This document shows positions 47,694 through 57,451 of a stretch of 64,000 nucleotides of DNA, piece by piece. Position 1 is the first letter of the stretch. Each line of letters opens with the position of its first letter. Source of the stretch: Phycisphaerae bacterium (lineage in GTDB: Bacteria > Planctomycetota > Phycisphaerae > Phycisphaerales > UBA1924); the NCBI GenBank assembly GCA_014192545.1, contig BJHL01000003.1:124001-188000 (forward strand). The letters are read 5' to 3'. Both the position numbers and the translations under genes were made by a program. The notes beneath the pieces were generated by a model. That model was not told where the DNA came from, made no database searches, and saw nothing but the letters and a program-made list of their open reading frames with translations.

Positions 47694-48122
47694 ATGACAC
47701 TGAAGCAAGATCAACTCGCGTCCTCCATCGAACGTGCACTCCGCGAACGCTTTTCGCGCGGCTTTCACGATCCGCGCATCACTGGGCTTATCACAATCAC
47801 GACTGTCAAGGTCACGCAGGACCTGAAGTTTGCGGATGTTGGGATCAGCGTTTTTCCGGCGGAAAAACAAGGCCTGACGATGCACGGGCTTGAGGCAGCG
47901 GCGAAGCATATTCGCCGCGAAATTATGGATGAGGTGCGATCCCGCAGCATGCCTGAGGTGCGGTTTGTTGCGGATAACAGCCTGAAGAAGCAAGCTGGCA
48001 TCATGAACGCTCTTGATAAGATCAAGCACGACGACACGACCAAGCCAACTTGGGGCGCAACCGCCGGTGAGGCCCAAGCGGACGACGCGACGACCCAACC
48101 CAGCGACGGAAAGGACGCCTGA
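47694..48122 (+). CDS. rbfA: ribosome-binding factor A (RbfA)
   Basis: A 142-residue KH-domain 30S maturation factor. Conserved pieces: QDQLASSIERALRERFSRGFHDPRITGLITITTVKVTQDLKFADVGIS (a composite of 5-52), SRSMPEVRFVADNSLKKQ and the acidic tail. It acts late in 16S rRNA 5'-end maturation and cold adaptation. In most bacteria it follows infB; here it follows the divergent sigma54 regulator. It is followed after 2 bases by the HhH-like gene. Confidence 0.92.
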   Translation: MTLKQDQLASSIERALRERFSRGFHDPRITGLITITTVKVTQDLKFADVGISVFPAEKQGLTMHGLEAAAKHIRREIMDEVRSRSMPEVRFVADNSLKKQAGIMNALDKIKHDDTTKPTWGATAGEAQADDATTQPSDGKDA

Positions 48123-48124
48123 CT

Positions 48125-48940
48125 GTGAGCACGGGAGACCCTAAAAAGCTCGCGGCACTGCTCAAGAAACTTCGAGCGGCTCATGCCCCGAAGGCAAAGG
48201 ATGCGAGTTTTGATCCGCTCGCAGCACTCACGCCCGCTGATGTTTTTGAACCGCGCGCGCATGAGATTCCGGGCATGGGGCTGGCGGTGCAGCAATTGGT
48301 CTACTCGCTGCTTTTGTGGGAAGCGTCTTCGACGCAGGCTCGCGGGGCTCTCAAGCGCGTGCGAGAGTCGCTGGTTGATCTGAATGAACTTCGCGTGTGT
48401 GCGATTGATGATCTGTCGCACATACTCGGCGACCGTTACCCGCTTGGGCGTGAGCGGGCGATGCGGATTCGCTGCGTTTTTTCTGAACTCGTGGCGCAGT
48501 TTCATGGACCGACGATTGATCCGGTTCTCGCGATGTCCAAACGCGACGCGAAGCTGTTTCTGGAAGGCTTGCACGGCATGCCGCCGTTCGTGGTGCAGCG
48601 AATCGCGTTGCTCGTGATGAACACGCATGCGATGCCGGTTGATGAACGGCTGCTGCAATTGCTGGTCGCTGCGAAAGTGCTGCAGCCTGCAACTGATTGT
48701 CATCATGCTGCGAGTTGGCTTGAGCACAACGTACCTGCTGACGATGGGCCGCTGACGGCGATGCTTTTGCAAGCATGGTCAGATGATGAAGGTCAGCCGC
48801 CCGCGAGGCCAGAACCATCGGAACTTGTCAGCGAGCTTTCGAGCCACGCGTCACCTAGCAAACGTTTGTCTCGGCCCAAAGCGACGAAGAGCGAAACGAC
48901 GAAACCCAAGAAAAAATCGCCCAAATCGGCGAGTTCGTGA
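48125..48940 (+). CDS. endonuclease III-like (HhH-GPD fold) protein lacking the catalytic lysine
   Basis: A 271-residue protein whose middle part (about 55-205) follows the endonuclease III layout: VYSLLLWEASSTQARGALKRV, AIDDLSHILGDRYPLGRERAMRIRCVF, LHGMPPFVVQRIALLVMNTH and MPVDERLLQLL. The LPGVGRKTAN lysine position is occupied by Phe (LHGMPPFVVQ), while the VD aspartate is kept, and no iron-sulfur Cys cluster follows, so it is probably not a normal glycosylase/lyase. The C-terminus is Lys/Ser/Pro-rich. The GTG start 48125 follows rbfA by 2 bases; the next gene overlaps its end. Confidence 0.6.
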   Translation: MSTGDPKKLAALLKKLRAAHAPKAKDASFDPLAALTPADVFEPRAHEIPGMGLAVQQLVYSLLLWEASSTQARGALKRVRESLVDLNELRVCAIDDLSHILGDRYPLGRERAMRIRCVFSELVAQFHGPTIDPVLAMSKRDAKLFLEGLHGMPPFVVQRIALLVMNTHAMPVDERLLQLLVAAKVLQPATDCHHAASWLEHNVPADDGPLTAMLLQAWSDDEGQPPARPEPSELVSELSSHASPSKRLSRPKATKSETTKPKKKSPKSASS

Positions 48941-48975
48941 CACTGCCGCGGCTTGTTCCGCGAAAGGGAACTGGA

Positions 48976-51900
48976 ATGGAAGCCAGGCTAACGCTGCGAC
49001 GCTCAGACATGCAACGCTCTTTCGGTCGATTGATCTTTCCGCTCGCGGTCGCTGCAACGCTTGTCGCATGCGCTGGCAAGCCGCAGTCGAGCGGTTTGGG
49101 GCCGCAGTCAAAAGCATCTCAATCGCTTGCAGCACTCCAGAGTAGTACCGGCCCGTCGGCTCGCGAACAGCTCGCTCAACTTGCGGCTATACAGGTAGCC
49201 ACGCCCGATCAGCGAGCGATTGCCGTGTGGCGCAAGCTTCCGGCGCTTGATGTTGCGTCGATGGAGACTCCAACGACGGATGATCAGGCTGCCGCACGCT
49301 CGCTCGCGTCGTTGGTGGCGGCGATACCCGCGACAGAAGCTTCTCCAGTTGAACGCGATGTAGCTCCGGATGATCTGATTGAGTCGCAGAAGTTATACAT
49401 TCGTGGCAAGTCGCAGTTGCTCGCGGGCGAAGTTGGCCAAGCGTTGCAGTCGCTGGAAACCGCGTTGAGGCTGGATCCGTCTTCGATGGAATTGCTCTCG
49501 CAAGTTGGTGAGGTGCAATTGCGCGCTGGTCGGCGATTGCAGGGCATCGCTTCGCTGCGGAAAGCTGCAATGAGTGGCCCGGTGGGTGCTCGCTCGGCGT
49601 GGCTGCTGGGGCGAGAGGAAATGCGGCAAGGGGACGCAGACGCCGCTCTGCGCGTATTGCTGCCTGCACATCGCGATGTTGACGTGGCTCGCTCGCCCGT
49701 GCTCGCGGCGGGCATTGATGCAGAGTTGGCCCGCGCTCTGCTCGCGAAAGGCAATCTTTCTGCGGCGAATGAAGCGTTGGGACGTTCATTGACTGCACCA
49801 ATCGAGCAATTCGCGGCGAGCATTGACGCTCGCGACTTTGGCGAAGTGATTCGTGATCGGCCCACGCTCACGATGCTGCGCGGCGACATTGCTTCGCGTA
49901 TCGGTGCGCATAGCGATGCGATTGAAGCCTACACGCAAGCATCGAGCATGGCGGGTGTCGATCCGGCGACACCGTTCACGAAGCTGCTTGCTGCGCACCT
50001 GCAACAAGGCCACTCGGCGGAAGCTGCGATCGTGCTTCTGAGGCACATTGATGCCCGGCAGGGCGTTGTGGACGAATCACTTGAGCGAGCCGCTGCGTTG
50101 CTCGCGCGAGACACAGACGTTGGGTCGCTGCTGATTGCATCATTGATGCAATCGCAAGACGGCGAGCGATCTGCGAGCATTCAGCATCGGCTTGCGCGGC
50201 TCGCGGCTGGTGCTGCACCGACGCCGATTGTTGCGAGAGAAGCTCTTGAATCCGCGATTTCGAAGGCGGGTCCGGATGTCACTTCGATTGCAACGTTGCT
50301 GGACACTTTTGAGACTGGCGAGGTTGAAGCCAAAGCTGCGGCACTTGCCCGCGTCGTTACGCAGCACCCGATGGGATGCGACGCAGCCGCCGAGGCGTTG
50401 CTTGAATCGGGGCGAGATACCGCTTCGATGATCGCAGTTGCATCACAGCGCCTGGATCTGCCAAGCCGATTGCTCGCGACATCAACACTGCGTCGACTGG
50501 GCAGATCAGCGGACGCCATCGCCGCGTTAGGCGACGTGTCTGATGCTGCAAGTCCGCTTGCGCAGCGACTCGCACTATGCGTTGCTCGCGCGGCGAATGC
50601 GAGTGCATCGGGCGAACCCGCCAAAGCGACTGAGATTGCGGCATCGATCACGGCGCTCGCAGCGTCTGACGCTGACTCGAATTCGGCTGATGTCGCGAGG
50701 GCGAGAGCACTTTGTCTGATTCAGGCCGGGAAGATTCTTGAGGCTCGTGCTGCACTTGCGCCGCTCGTGGATGGCACGCCGCAGACAAGTAGCGACGCCT
50801 CGGCGACAGTTGATGACTACTTGCTCGCGGCGGACCTTGCGATTCGTGACAATGCAGTCGCGCAAGTCGCGCCGCTTCTGCAACGAGCGCGGGCGTTTGA
50901 CGCAACGGATGAACGCGTGCATGAAGCGTTCGCGGCGCTGTACAGTCCGGCTGGGCCGTCGCCCAATGAGCAGTTGCTGGGTGAAGCGATGCGTGAGCTT
51001 CGCGGCAGTATTCCCGGCAGCCAATTGCTGCGGCTCATCATTGCGCAAGATCAAGTGCAGCGTGGCATCTGGCGGCAAGCAATGCCGAATCTGCAGGCGC
51101 TCGTGAATGATCGCGGCAGACCCGCTGATGCGCTTGATTCGCTTGTTCGATTGTGGGAACGCAATGCCGATGAGGCAACGCGCGTGCAAGCAGAGGCGTT
51201 CTTGCGAGAACGTTTTGCCAGTAGGCCGCAATCTACGCCCTGGACGCTTGCGCTTTCTCGAATGCTTGTTCGCAATGGGAAGGCTCAAGAAGCAGACGAA
51301 CTGCTCGCGAAGAGCGTTGAAGCGCTGCGTAGTGATCTTTTGCTGCGTCAGCGAGAGTTTGTGTTGCGCGAGGGCCTCAATCAACCCGAGCGCGCCGACG
51401 CACTGTTGCAGGAGCGGCTTGCACTCGCGCCGCCAACGCTGGCGAATCGACTGGAACTCGCGAGCATCGCGGTGCGGCAGGGCAAGCCGCTGGATGGACT
51501 GCGTAGTTTGAGTGAAGCTGCGCCACTCGCGCCGACAATGGTTGCAGCGCAGGCGCGAACACTGGTTGGCATTGTGAGTGCGAGCAAGCCGGAGGAGCTG
51601 CGAGAGTTGTCGCAGCCGCAAAGTGAGAGTTTGGTGCAATTGCTGGATGCTGCTCGCAGGCTCAATCGCTTTGCACCGGCGGGCGAATTGACACGTGTTC
51701 AGCTTCTTGCGCAAGCCCGACCTGCGGCTTCGGCAGAACTGTTCGATGCGTGCAAGCAGCTTGCACCGGCGAGTGAACAGATCGCGACGCTGGCAATACT
51801 GCGCATTGCAGAATCGCTGCGAACCAGGGCAGACCACTCGCCCCTTATTCGCTTCGTTGGGACAATCGTCATTCAATCGCCTGAAGCCAATCCTGTGCTC

Positions 51901-52761
51901 ATGAACGAGTGGGTCGTTCGTACTGCTGTGCGCGGCTCGATTGATGATGTGCGTTTCTTGGTCGACAACATTCGTGATGTGGACATGGCACGCAATCTGC
52001 TGGGGCAGTACTCAGACGATGAAGTGCCAGATGAATTGACGTTGGCGAAGGCTCAAGCCGCTTATGTCGTCAGTAATCTTGCAACGACGTTCGCGCGAGA
52101 TTCGTTCACGAAAGCAACGCTGGAGTATTGCCTTTCGATTCATCCTAAACATGCTTGGGCTGCGAACAACCTTGGATATCTGATGCTCAATCAAGGCGGC
52201 GACGTGAACCGCATTGTTGAACTTGTCGAGATAGCGTATGAGCAACTGAGCGATAGCGCAAGCGTGACTGACACGCTGGGATGGCTGCGATACAAGCAAG
52301 GGATACTCGATGACCAGACGCTTCCCGACGGCACCAAACGCGAAGGGGCCATCAGCATCATCGAGCGTGCAGTTGATATGCTGACTGCGACTGGCGACAG
52401 CAACGCGGAGTTGTTTGATCACTTGGGTGATGCGCTGTGGCAACGCAATCGGGCTGCACAGGCTGATGGCACCCAGGCCGACCGCGAACGCGCGGTCGAT
52501 CTGTGGCGCCGCGCGGTGCTGGTGTTTGATGATGAGCTCGCGATGCGTCGCAATCTCGATCTTCCTGGGATGCCTCGCGTTGCAGAGATTGAAGCTCACC
52601 GGGCGACGATTGACGCGAAACGCAATGCTGCGGAAACAACGGGCAATCCGACGATTTCACCCATGAGCGTGCCCGCAGTCTTCACGCCTAGACCCGAAGG
52701 TCCGCCAGTTGACGTTGATGCGATCTGGTCTCAGGGTCGTCAGCGCGAATTGCAGCAGTAG
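48976..52761 (+). CDS. very large TPR lipoprotein
   Basis: A 1261-residue protein from ATG 48976, chosen because AGGGA lies 6 bases upstream; a GTG at 48937 would overlap the previous stop, and ATG 49009 also fits. A lipoprotein signal ends at LVAC (Cys32). The mature part is helical throughout, with TPR-like units near the N-terminus (LAGEVGQALQSLETALRLDP, about 140-170) and C-terminus (HAWAANNLGYLMLNQGGDVN; SVTDTLGWLRYKQG). It is probably anchored at the outer or inner membrane facing the periplasm. It is co-directional with rbfA. Function is unknown; it resembles other giant planctomycete TPR proteins in general layout only. Confidence 0.75.
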   Translation: MEARLTLRRSDMQRSFGRLIFPLAVAATLVACAGKPQSSGLGPQSKASQSLAALQSSTGPSAREQLAQLAAIQVATPDQRAIAVWRKLPALDVASMETPTTDDQAAARSLASLVAAIPATEASPVERDVAPDDLIESQKLYIRGKSQLLAGEVGQALQSLETALRLDPSSMELLSQVGEVQLRAGRRLQGIASLRKAAMSGPVGARSAWLLGREEMRQGDADAALRVLLPAHRDVDVARSPVLAAGIDAELARALLAKGNLSAANEALGRSLTAPIEQFAASIDARDFGEVIRDRPTLTMLRGDIASRIGAHSDAIEAYTQASSMAGVDPATPFTKLLAAHLQQGHSAEAAIVLLRHIDARQGVVDESLERAAALLARDTDVGSLLIASLMQSQDGERSASIQHRLARLAAGAAPTPIVAREALESAISKAGPDVTSIATLLDTFETGEVEAKAAALARVVTQHPMGCDAAAEALLESGRDTASMIAVASQRLDLPSRLLATSTLRRLGRSADAIAALGDVSDAASPLAQRLALCVARAANASASGEPAKATEIAASITALAASDADSNSADVARARALCLIQAGKILEARAALAPLVDGTPQTSSDASATVDDYLLAADLAIRDNAVAQVAPLLQRARAFDATDERVHEAFAALYSPAGPSPNEQLLGEAMRELRGSIPGSQLLRLIIAQDQVQRGIWRQAMPNLQALVNDRGRPADALDSLVRLWERNADEATRVQAEAFLRERFASRPQSTPWTLALSRMLVRNGKAQEADELLAKSVEALRSDLLLRQREFVLREGLNQPERADALLQERLALAPPTLANRLELASIAVRQGKPLDGLRSLSEAAPLAPTMVAAQARTLVGIVSASKPEELRELSQPQSESLVQLLDAARRLNRFAPAGELTRVQLLAQARPAASAELFDACKQLAPASEQIATLAILRIAESLRTRADHSPLIRFVGTIVIQSPEANPVLMNEWVVRTAVRGSIDDVRFLVDNIRDVDMARNLLGQYSDDEVPDELTLAKAQAAYVVSNLATTFARDSFTKATLEYCLSIHPKHAWAANNLGYLMLNQGGDVNRIVELVEIAYEQLSDSASVTDTLGWLRYKQGILDDQTLPDGTKREGAISIIERAVDMLTATGDSNAELFDHLGDALWQRNRAAQADGTQADRERAVDLWRRAVLVFDDELAMRRNLDLPGMPRVAEIEAHRATIDAKRNAAETTGNPTISPMSVPAVFTPRPEGPPVDVDAIWSQGRQRELQQ

Positions 52762-52802
52762 TCTTTCCACCAATCACGTCAGCCTCTAACGATCTATCTG
52801 CC

Positions 52803-53552
52803 ATGGCCAAGCACAACAAGTGGAGCAAAGTCAAACACCGTAAAGCTGTTGTCGATAAACGACGCGGCAAGGTCTGGACCAAGATCAGCAAAGCGCTGAT
52901 GGTCGCCGCACGCAACGGCGGCCCCGACCCAGATACCAATCTCACGCTGCGCTACGCGATGGATGAAGCTCGCTATGCGAACATGCCTCGCGACACGGTC
53001 GAGCGAGCAATTCAGAAAGGTGCGGGCGGCGGCGATACGAGCAATTTCGAAGCCGTTCGATACGAGGGCTATGCCCCGGGCGGGATTGCGATCGTCGTCG
53101 ATGCTTTGACGGACAACCGCACGCGCACAATCACGCTGGTTCGCACTGCATTTACGGAGAATGACGCCAACATCGGCGCGAGCGGATGCGTGGCGCACAT
53201 GTTTCAGTTCAGCGGGCAGATTCTGATTGAAGGTGCGAACCTCTGCGACGAACAAATCATCGAGGCTGCTCTCGAAGCGGGGGCTCGCGATGTGCGCAGT
53301 CCTGATCCGATGCCCGACGCAGATGAAGAAGGCCAGTGGATCGTGCTTACTGATGTGCCGCATTTCAACGTCGTCAAGGAAGCGTTGGAAAGAGCGAAGT
53401 TTCCGATTGCTGAAGCCAGCCTTGCGATGGTGCCCGACGCGCTCGTGGTCGTTGGCGGCGAGAATGCACAGACAGTTGTGGACTTGATTGAAGCACTTGA
53501 AGATATTGACGATGTGCAGAAGGTTTACACCAACGCGGAACTTGTCGAGTGA
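52803..53552 (+). CDS. YebC/PmpR family transcriptional regulator
   Basis: A 249-residue protein with the family start MAKHNKWSKVKHRKAVVDKRRGK, where AGHSKW is normally seen, followed by IQKGAGG and the YEGYAPGGIAIVVDALTDNRTRT signature (about 82-104). The C-domain is DEQIIEAALEAGARDV and VEALEDIDDVQKVYTNAEL-like (LIEALEDIDDVQKVYTNAEL). Members bind DNA or help ribosomes translate proline-rich stretches, and which one applies here is not resolved. It lies 41 bases after the TPR lipoprotein and is convergent with the FAD oxidoreductase. Confidence 0.93.
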   Translation: MAKHNKWSKVKHRKAVVDKRRGKVWTKISKALMVAARNGGPDPDTNLTLRYAMDEARYANMPRDTVERAIQKGAGGGDTSNFEAVRYEGYAPGGIAIVVDALTDNRTRTITLVRTAFTENDANIGASGCVAHMFQFSGQILIEGANLCDEQIIEAALEAGARDVRSPDPMPDADEEGQWIVLTDVPHFNVVKEALERAKFPIAEASLAMVPDALVVVGGENAQTVVDLIEALEDIDDVQKVYTNAELVE

Positions 53553-53558
53553 TTGAAA

Positions 53559-54761
53559 TCAACTCGGCAAGTCAAAGCTGCTTTCAACGCCATCGAGCAT
53601 TTCAGCAACCGCCAGTCGCGAAACTTCATAGGCCATGCTCATGCCGTGCCCGGTAAAACCGCCGCAAAACCAGACTTTTTCGCTCTTGTCGTTGCCCGTC
53701 GCAGCGGCGTTCTCGCCCCAGCATCGCGTAATGATCGGCAGGTGATGCTGCGTGAAGCCCATGACGCCTGACCAGCGTGCGGTGATGTCATGTGAGGCGT
53801 CAAACTCGCCAAGTACTCGGTTTGCAAACTTTTCGAGGTCGCGCTGCACCCACGGCGTGACGCGATCTTCGTAACCAACTTCGCGCTCGGCGTGATACGT
53901 GCGACATCCGCCCACGACCACCGTTCCGTCCCACGTTTGCCGAAAATACTCGCTGCCGTAGTTGGCGTAGTAACTCGCACCAAGTTGAAACACGCCGGGT
54001 CGAATGGCGAGCATCTGTCCTCGTTTGGGGTCTACAACACCAGCAAAGCCCGGCAGCAGCAGCGGTACATATGCATTCGTACACACAAGCACATGCCGCG
54101 CGATGATCTCGCCATCGGTCACATGCACACGCACACCCGTCCCGTGTTCTTCAATGGCGACCACTTCTTGCTGCTCGTGGACCGGGCACGACAGTTTGCT
54201 CGCGAGCATCCGCAGCACGTGGACGCCGTTGGTTGCACCGTCGTGAGGATTGACGAGAGCTCCCAGCGGCGGATGCTTCGAAGCAAGCTGCTTCCACGTC
54301 GAGTCGCCCGCGTTTGTGCTCGCGTCCCACCAGTCGGCCGCGAAGCCGTCTTCGTGCATCAGCGTCAAGCTTTCGCGCAGCCGAGCGAGTTCATCTTCTC
54401 CGAGTGCAAGCAGCACACTCGGCACGCGCTGCGTCACACTCAGCGAATCGATCCCTTCGCGCCGCAAGCCTTCGAGGTTTCGCTCGGTTAGCCGCCATAA
54501 CGCCGCTGCCTTTGCTCTTCCATATTGCTTGGCAGCGTCGGCGTAATTGTCGGCACAGCCGCGCATCAGAAATCCGGCATTGCGAGCGCTCGCTCCGCTT
54601 CCGACACCGCCGATCACGCCTCGCTCGACAGCGCGCACCGTGAGTCCGCAGCGTTGCAAGTGCAACGCGGCGGAAATACCGCAAATACCAGCGCCAATCA
54701 CGACGACATCGGCGTGCAGCGTGCCAAGGCGAGTAGTGCGTTGCCAGTGCGAAATAGTCAT
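53559..54761 (-). CDS. FAD-dependent amine/amino-acid oxidase (DAO family)
   Basis: A 400-residue flavoprotein from ATG 54761; a longer TTG frame exists to 54800. The dinucleotide fold DVVVIGAGICGISAALHLQRCGLTVRAVE (about 19-47) binds FAD. Other marks are GSGASARNAGFLMRG, VCTNAYVPLLLPGF and the C-terminal GFTGHGMSMAYEVSRLAVAEML. The text around TNAY and WDGTVVVGGCRTY resembles gamma-glutamylputrescine oxidase (PuuB-like), but the substrate is not certain. It follows the M20 peptidase gene by 56 bases on the same strand, so the two may form an operon. Confidence 0.85.
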   Translation of the reverse strand: MTISHWQRTTRLGTLHADVVVIGAGICGISAALHLQRCGLTVRAVERGVIGGVGSGASARNAGFLMRGCADNYADAAKQYGRAKAAALWRLTERNLEGLRREGIDSLSVTQRVPSVLLALGEDELARLRESLTLMHEDGFAADWWDASTNAGDSTWKQLASKHPPLGALVNPHDGATNGVHVLRMLASKLSCPVHEQQEVVAIEEHGTGVRVHVTDGEIIARHVLVCTNAYVPLLLPGFAGVVDPKRGQMLAIRPGVFQLGASYYANYGSEYFRQTWDGTVVVGGCRTYHAEREVGYEDRVTPWVQRDLEKFANRVLGEFDASHDITARWSGVMGFTQHHLPIITRCWGENAAATGNDKSEKVWFCGGFTGHGMSMAYEVSRLAVAEMLDGVESSFDLPS

Positions 54762-54817
54762 GGCATGCGTCTTGGTGAGAAACTTACTCCGTGGGGCCAA
54801 CGACCTGGTAATGTCCG

Positions 54818-56257
54818 CTACTTCGTCAATTCATCGATCAACATCGCGTGAGCCTTCATGCCCATCTCGAAGCAAGCGATCTCAAACTTTTCGTTGGGGC
54901 TGTGCACGCGGTCGTCATCAAGACCGAATCCCATGAAAATCGTGTCAAGGCCCAACATGCTCTTGAGCATGCCGGCAACGGGAATACTGCCGCCTGACTT
55001 GATCATGTAGGGCTGCGTGCCCGTCGCGCGTTCAAGTGCTCGCATTGCTTTCTTGAGCGTGACACTTTCGGTGGGCGTGGTCACGCCGTAACCGCCGTGC
55101 AGGTCTTCCAACTCCCATCGGCAACCCGTTGGCGTTTTGCTCTTGAGCCAATTGAAAAACTGCTGCGTCACGACCTCGGGCTTCTGATCAGCAACAAGCC
55201 TGAAGCTTACCTTCGCACTCGCGTGCGCGGGAATGACGGTCTTCGCACCCTCGCCGGTGTAACCGCCCCAAATACCGTTGATTTCCGCCGTGGGCCGGCC
55301 CCATTCGCGCTCGATGAACGTGTAGCCACTCTCGCCGACGTCGGCATCTCGCTTAAGGCCGATCTTCGCAAGCGTGCTTTCCGCCGTCACGCCAGTGTCG
55401 TTGCTCAGCTTGGCCCATGCCTCGCGCTCGGCTTGTGAAATCGGTCGCACATCGTCATAGAAATGCGGAATCGTGATCCGGCGATCCTTGTCGTGCAACT
55501 GCGAAAGCACGTAGCACAACTCTGTAATCGGATTGGGGCAGCGGCCGCCCCACAAGCCGCTGTGCAAGTCTTGATTGCTCGCGTGCAGCGTGATCTGTGT
55601 GTACGCGAGGCCGCGCACGCCGTAAGTAATCGCAGGTTTATCACGATCGACCATGCCAGTATCGCTGATCAAGCACACGTCGGTTTTCTTCAGCATCGCC
55701 GCGTGATCTTTCACGAAGCGTTCGAGGTTCGCGCTGCCGCTTTCTTCTTCACCTTCAAGCAGAATCGTGTACGCAGCTCCGTTGGTTGCATGGCCGCTAG
55801 TCTGCTTCCAAGCCCGGCATGCTTCGAGGAACGTCGCGACTTGGCCTTTGTCGTCAACGGCGCCGCGAGCAACGATGCGTTCGCCGCCCGCTTGGCCCGT
55901 TCGCGCGGCTCGCACGACGGGGTTGAACGGATCGCTCTCCCACAGGTTCAGCGGGTCGACGGGTTGCACGTCGTAATGTCCATAAAAAAGCACGTGCGGG
56001 CCGCTGTAGCTTTGCTTGGGCGCAATCGTCGCAAGCACAACCGGGTGGCCGCTGCCCTTGCCGTCTTTCACGTCGCCGGTCTCCACGAGTTTTGCATCAA
56101 AACCCAACTCGCGAAGTTGATCGCACGCCCATTGACCCGCCGCTCGGCACTGGTCGCGATACTTGGGATCAGTCGAAATACTGGGAATTCGCAGCCAGTC
56201 AATAAGACGTTGCTGGGCGGCGGATTTGTTCTTGGCGAGGGCATCGAGGACGGTCAT
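54818..56257 (-). CDS. M20 family metallodipeptidase
   Basis: A 479-residue zinc peptidase from ATG 56257 (a TTG at 56290 is in frame). Metal and catalytic motifs are HVLFYGHYDVQPVDPLNLWE, GAVDDKGQVATFLEAC, ILLEGEEESGSANLERFV and VCLISDTGMVDRDKPAITYG. A dimerisation domain lies at about 195-370. It looks like the cytosolic nonspecific dipeptidase/CNDP-like subfamily. It is divergent from deoC and upstream of the FAD oxidase gene. Confidence 0.9.
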   Translation of the reverse strand: MTVLDALAKNKSAAQQRLIDWLRIPSISTDPKYRDQCRAAGQWACDQLRELGFDAKLVETGDVKDGKGSGHPVVLATIAPKQSYSGPHVLFYGHYDVQPVDPLNLWESDPFNPVVRAARTGQAGGERIVARGAVDDKGQVATFLEACRAWKQTSGHATNGAAYTILLEGEEESGSANLERFVKDHAAMLKKTDVCLISDTGMVDRDKPAITYGVRGLAYTQITLHASNQDLHSGLWGGRCPNPITELCYVLSQLHDKDRRITIPHFYDDVRPISQAEREAWAKLSNDTGVTAESTLAKIGLKRDADVGESGYTFIEREWGRPTAEINGIWGGYTGEGAKTVIPAHASAKVSFRLVADQKPEVVTQQFFNWLKSKTPTGCRWELEDLHGGYGVTTPTESVTLKKAMRALERATGTQPYMIKSGGSIPVAGMLKSMLGLDTIFMGFGLDDDRVHSPNEKFEIACFEMGMKAHAMLIDELTK

Positions 56258-56400
56258 GCGAAACGATAGGTATTGTGGGCTTGCGGGCAAATTGTCGGTC
56301 CGATCATGTTCGGTCGTTTCCGGTCACGCCCATCGTGCGTGCTCCCCCACTACGCTTGTTTATGGTTTCTTCTCTTCGTCCTCGTCCTGTCGATGCGACC

Positions 56401-57375
56401 ATGGCCACCGAGCGAGCTGCCTCGTTCACCAAGCGTTCGATCAAGGACGCAAGCAAGCGCGAGTTGCTGCTGACCGCACTGAGCATGCTCGACTTGACGA
56501 CGCTTGAAGGCAAAGACAGCCCCGAGAAGGTGCGAGGACTTTGTGCCAAGGCGATGCGACCTTACGAACGCGACGAACGCGTGCTGGGCCAGCGCTTGCC
56601 CAGCGTCGGAGCGGTTTGTGTCTATCCGAATCTCATTCCAACATGCGTTGAGATGCTGCGTCCGCCAGCGGCCGAGAGCAGCGTGAAGATCGCTGCCGTC
56701 GCCACCGGTTTTCCCAGCGGCCAGTTCCCGCTTGATGTCCGCCTCGAAGACGTGCGCCAAGCTGTCGCGATGGGTGCCGATGAGATCGACATGGTCATCT
56801 CTCGCGGCTTGTTCCTCGCAGGCCAGCACGACAAACTCTGGGAAGAGGTGCGTGAAACCAAGAAGGCATGCAAACGTGCCGACGGCTCATACGCACATCT
56901 CAAAGTCATTCTCGAAACCGGCGAACTCGAAACCTTCGACAACGTCCGCCTCGCCAGCGATATCTCGATTCGCGCGATGCATGAAGTTTGCCCGAGTGGC
57001 CCCGCCGACGCGCACGGCAACATCGACTTCATCAAAACCAGCACCGGCAAAGTCCAGCCCGCCGCCACCATGCCCGTCACGCTCGTCATGCTCGAAGCCA
57101 TCCGCGATTGGTACCTCGAGACAGGCCACGTCGTCGGCATGAAACCCGCCGGCGGCATTCGCACAGCCAAGCAAGCCGTGCACTATCTGGTGATGGTCCA
57201 TGAAGTCATGGGGCCGCTCAACGTGCCGGGATTTGCCGAAGTTGCAGGCAATCCGTGGATGACCAACAACTACTTCCGCTTCGGTGCAAGCACTTTGTGC
57301 AACGACATCCTGCGGCAACTGGTAAAGCTGAAGACGGGCAAGTATGTGGCGGGGTATGACTTTGCGGAGGCGTGA
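56401..57375 (+). CDS. deoC: deoxyribose-phosphate aldolase (DERA, long form)
   Basis: A 324-residue class I aldolase, longer than E. coli DeoC (259) and closer to the eukaryotic DERA layout (RSIKDASKRELLLTALSMLDLTTLEGKDSPEKV near the start). The Schiff-base lysine lies in DFIKTSTGKV, the second lysine in GMKPAGGIR, and ADEIDMVISRG and HLKVILETGEL are the usual strands. It splits 2-deoxyribose-5-phosphate to acetaldehyde and glyceraldehyde-3-phosphate. The downstream ALDH genes could oxidise the aldehyde. ATG 56362 is an alternative start; neither has a good ribosome site. Confidence 0.93.
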   Translation: MATERAASFTKRSIKDASKRELLLTALSMLDLTTLEGKDSPEKVRGLCAKAMRPYERDERVLGQRLPSVGAVCVYPNLIPTCVEMLRPPAAESSVKIAAVATGFPSGQFPLDVRLEDVRQAVAMGADEIDMVISRGLFLAGQHDKLWEEVRETKKACKRADGSYAHLKVILETGELETFDNVRLASDISIRAMHEVCPSGPADAHGNIDFIKTSTGKVQPAATMPVTLVMLEAIRDWYLETGHVVGMKPAGGIRTAKQAVHYLVMVHEVMGPLNVPGFAEVAGNPWMTNNYFRFGASTLCNDILRQLVKLKTGKYVAGYDFAEA

Positions 57376-57451
57376 GTTCTCCTCGCATTCTTTAACAGCT
57401 TCGTCGCTCGACACACTCCCGAACACCATGAACTTGCACGAAGGACGATCT

